The notes beneath the pieces are model-generated. The model made no database searches. It was not told the DNA's origin and saw nothing but the letters and a program-made list of their open reading frames with translations. Below, piece by piece: positions 63,944 to 64,000 of a stretch of 64,000 nucleotides of DNA; within the stretch, counting starts at the first letter, position 1, and every line of letters begins with the position of its first letter. This DNA is from Archaeoglobaceae archaeon (GTDB lineage: Archaea > Halobacteriota > Archaeoglobi > Archaeoglobales > Archaeoglobaceae), in NCBI GenBank assembly GCA_027028145.1, contig JALVJV010000016.1, positions 1-64,000 on the forward strand, written 5' to 3'. Position numbers and translations under genes: made by a program.

Positions 63944-64000
63944 GGGCTCGTGGTCTAGGGGTTATGACGTCGCCCTGACGAGGCGAAGGTCCCCGGTTCG
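63944..64000 (+). tRNA. tRNA-Val (anticodon GAC), cut by window end
   Basis: GGGCTCG acceptor strand, D-arm, and anticodon loop CTGACGA (GAC) within stem TCGCC/GGCGA are present; the sequence ends in the T-loop (GGTTCG). A TATA box CTTATAAT lies about 27-33 bases upstream. Confidence 0.92.

Overview
The window is archaeal and almost certainly from the Archaeoglobaceae (Archaeoglobus / Ferroglobus / Geoglobus group). The evidence is a CofG/CofH deazaflavin (F420) gene pair, an aCPSF1/FttA termination factor, an archaeal proteasome beta subunit, myo-inositol-phosphate synthase, a presenilin-like PSH protease, a class II (bacterial-type) HMG-CoA reductase of the kind known from Archaeoglobales, an archaeal-type cytochrome c maturation set with a CxxxY CcmE, and several multiheme c-type cytochromes. 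The cytochromes suit a metal-respiring or otherwise anaerobically respiring member, but the species cannot be fixed from this sequence. Gene density is high. Many promoters look leaderless, with a TATA box about 25 bases before the ATG. I see no insertion sequence, transposase, prophage, rRNA or cas gene.

Layout. 1-1003: a CRISPR array with 13 identical 30-base repeats and a decayed last repeat; the leader is cut by the window edge. 1035-5316: a tiny rubredoxin-like protein, rpiA, surE, a small protein with an ArsA/GET3-like ATPase, and hypCBA for nickel-hydrogenase maturation. 5378-14720: an APC permease fused to stress-protein domains, a PIN/PilT-type ATPase coupled to a presenilin-like protease, purD, a long FKBP isomerase, and a sodium-solute symporter with a 54-residue partner. 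14780-21481: a frameshifted surface protein, the psmB-fttA-mobB overlap operon, inositol-phosphate synthase and cysS.

21554-30829 is the respiratory and surface block. It holds ccmC, a frameshifted lipoprotein, ccmF, a b-type cytochrome, a 9-heme cytochrome c and ccmE. Facing away from these is a large von Willebrand A surface protein, followed by two paralogous, sequon-rich multiheme cytochromes, one of which ends in an unusual CX3CH site. Membrane quinol chemistry, cytochrome assembly and extracellular heme proteins lie together here, which suggests an outward electron path.

30876-46473: a LeuA/CimA synthase, tRNA-Ile, a metallo-beta-lactamase-fold enzyme, L40e, a three-gene glutamate synthase, malate dehydrogenase, a CoA-disulfide-reductase-like flavoprotein with a rhodanese domain, cofG-cofH, tRNA-Leu, thiC and a MoeA fused to a periplasmic-binding-protein-like domain. 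46355-52599: a DUF401 permease, the tetrapyrrole genes hemL-hemC-cobA, a class II aldolase-like gene, a PspC-domain protein and a PAPS-reductase-like protein. 52609-57127: SAH hydrolase, and the feoA-dtxR-feoB ferrous iron module with candidate metal-repressor operators, then hsp20 with a site resembling the Archaeoglobus heat-shock operator. 57291-64000: tRNA-Ser, carB, larB, class II HMG-CoA reductase, a DUF2258 protein, a dCMP-deaminase-family enzyme and the 5' part of tRNA-Val.

Functions rest on recognised motifs and family resemblance read by eye; nothing was searched. Start codons were moved from the longest possible frame where a Shine-Dalgarno motif or TATA box decided the matter, and this is stated for each gene.
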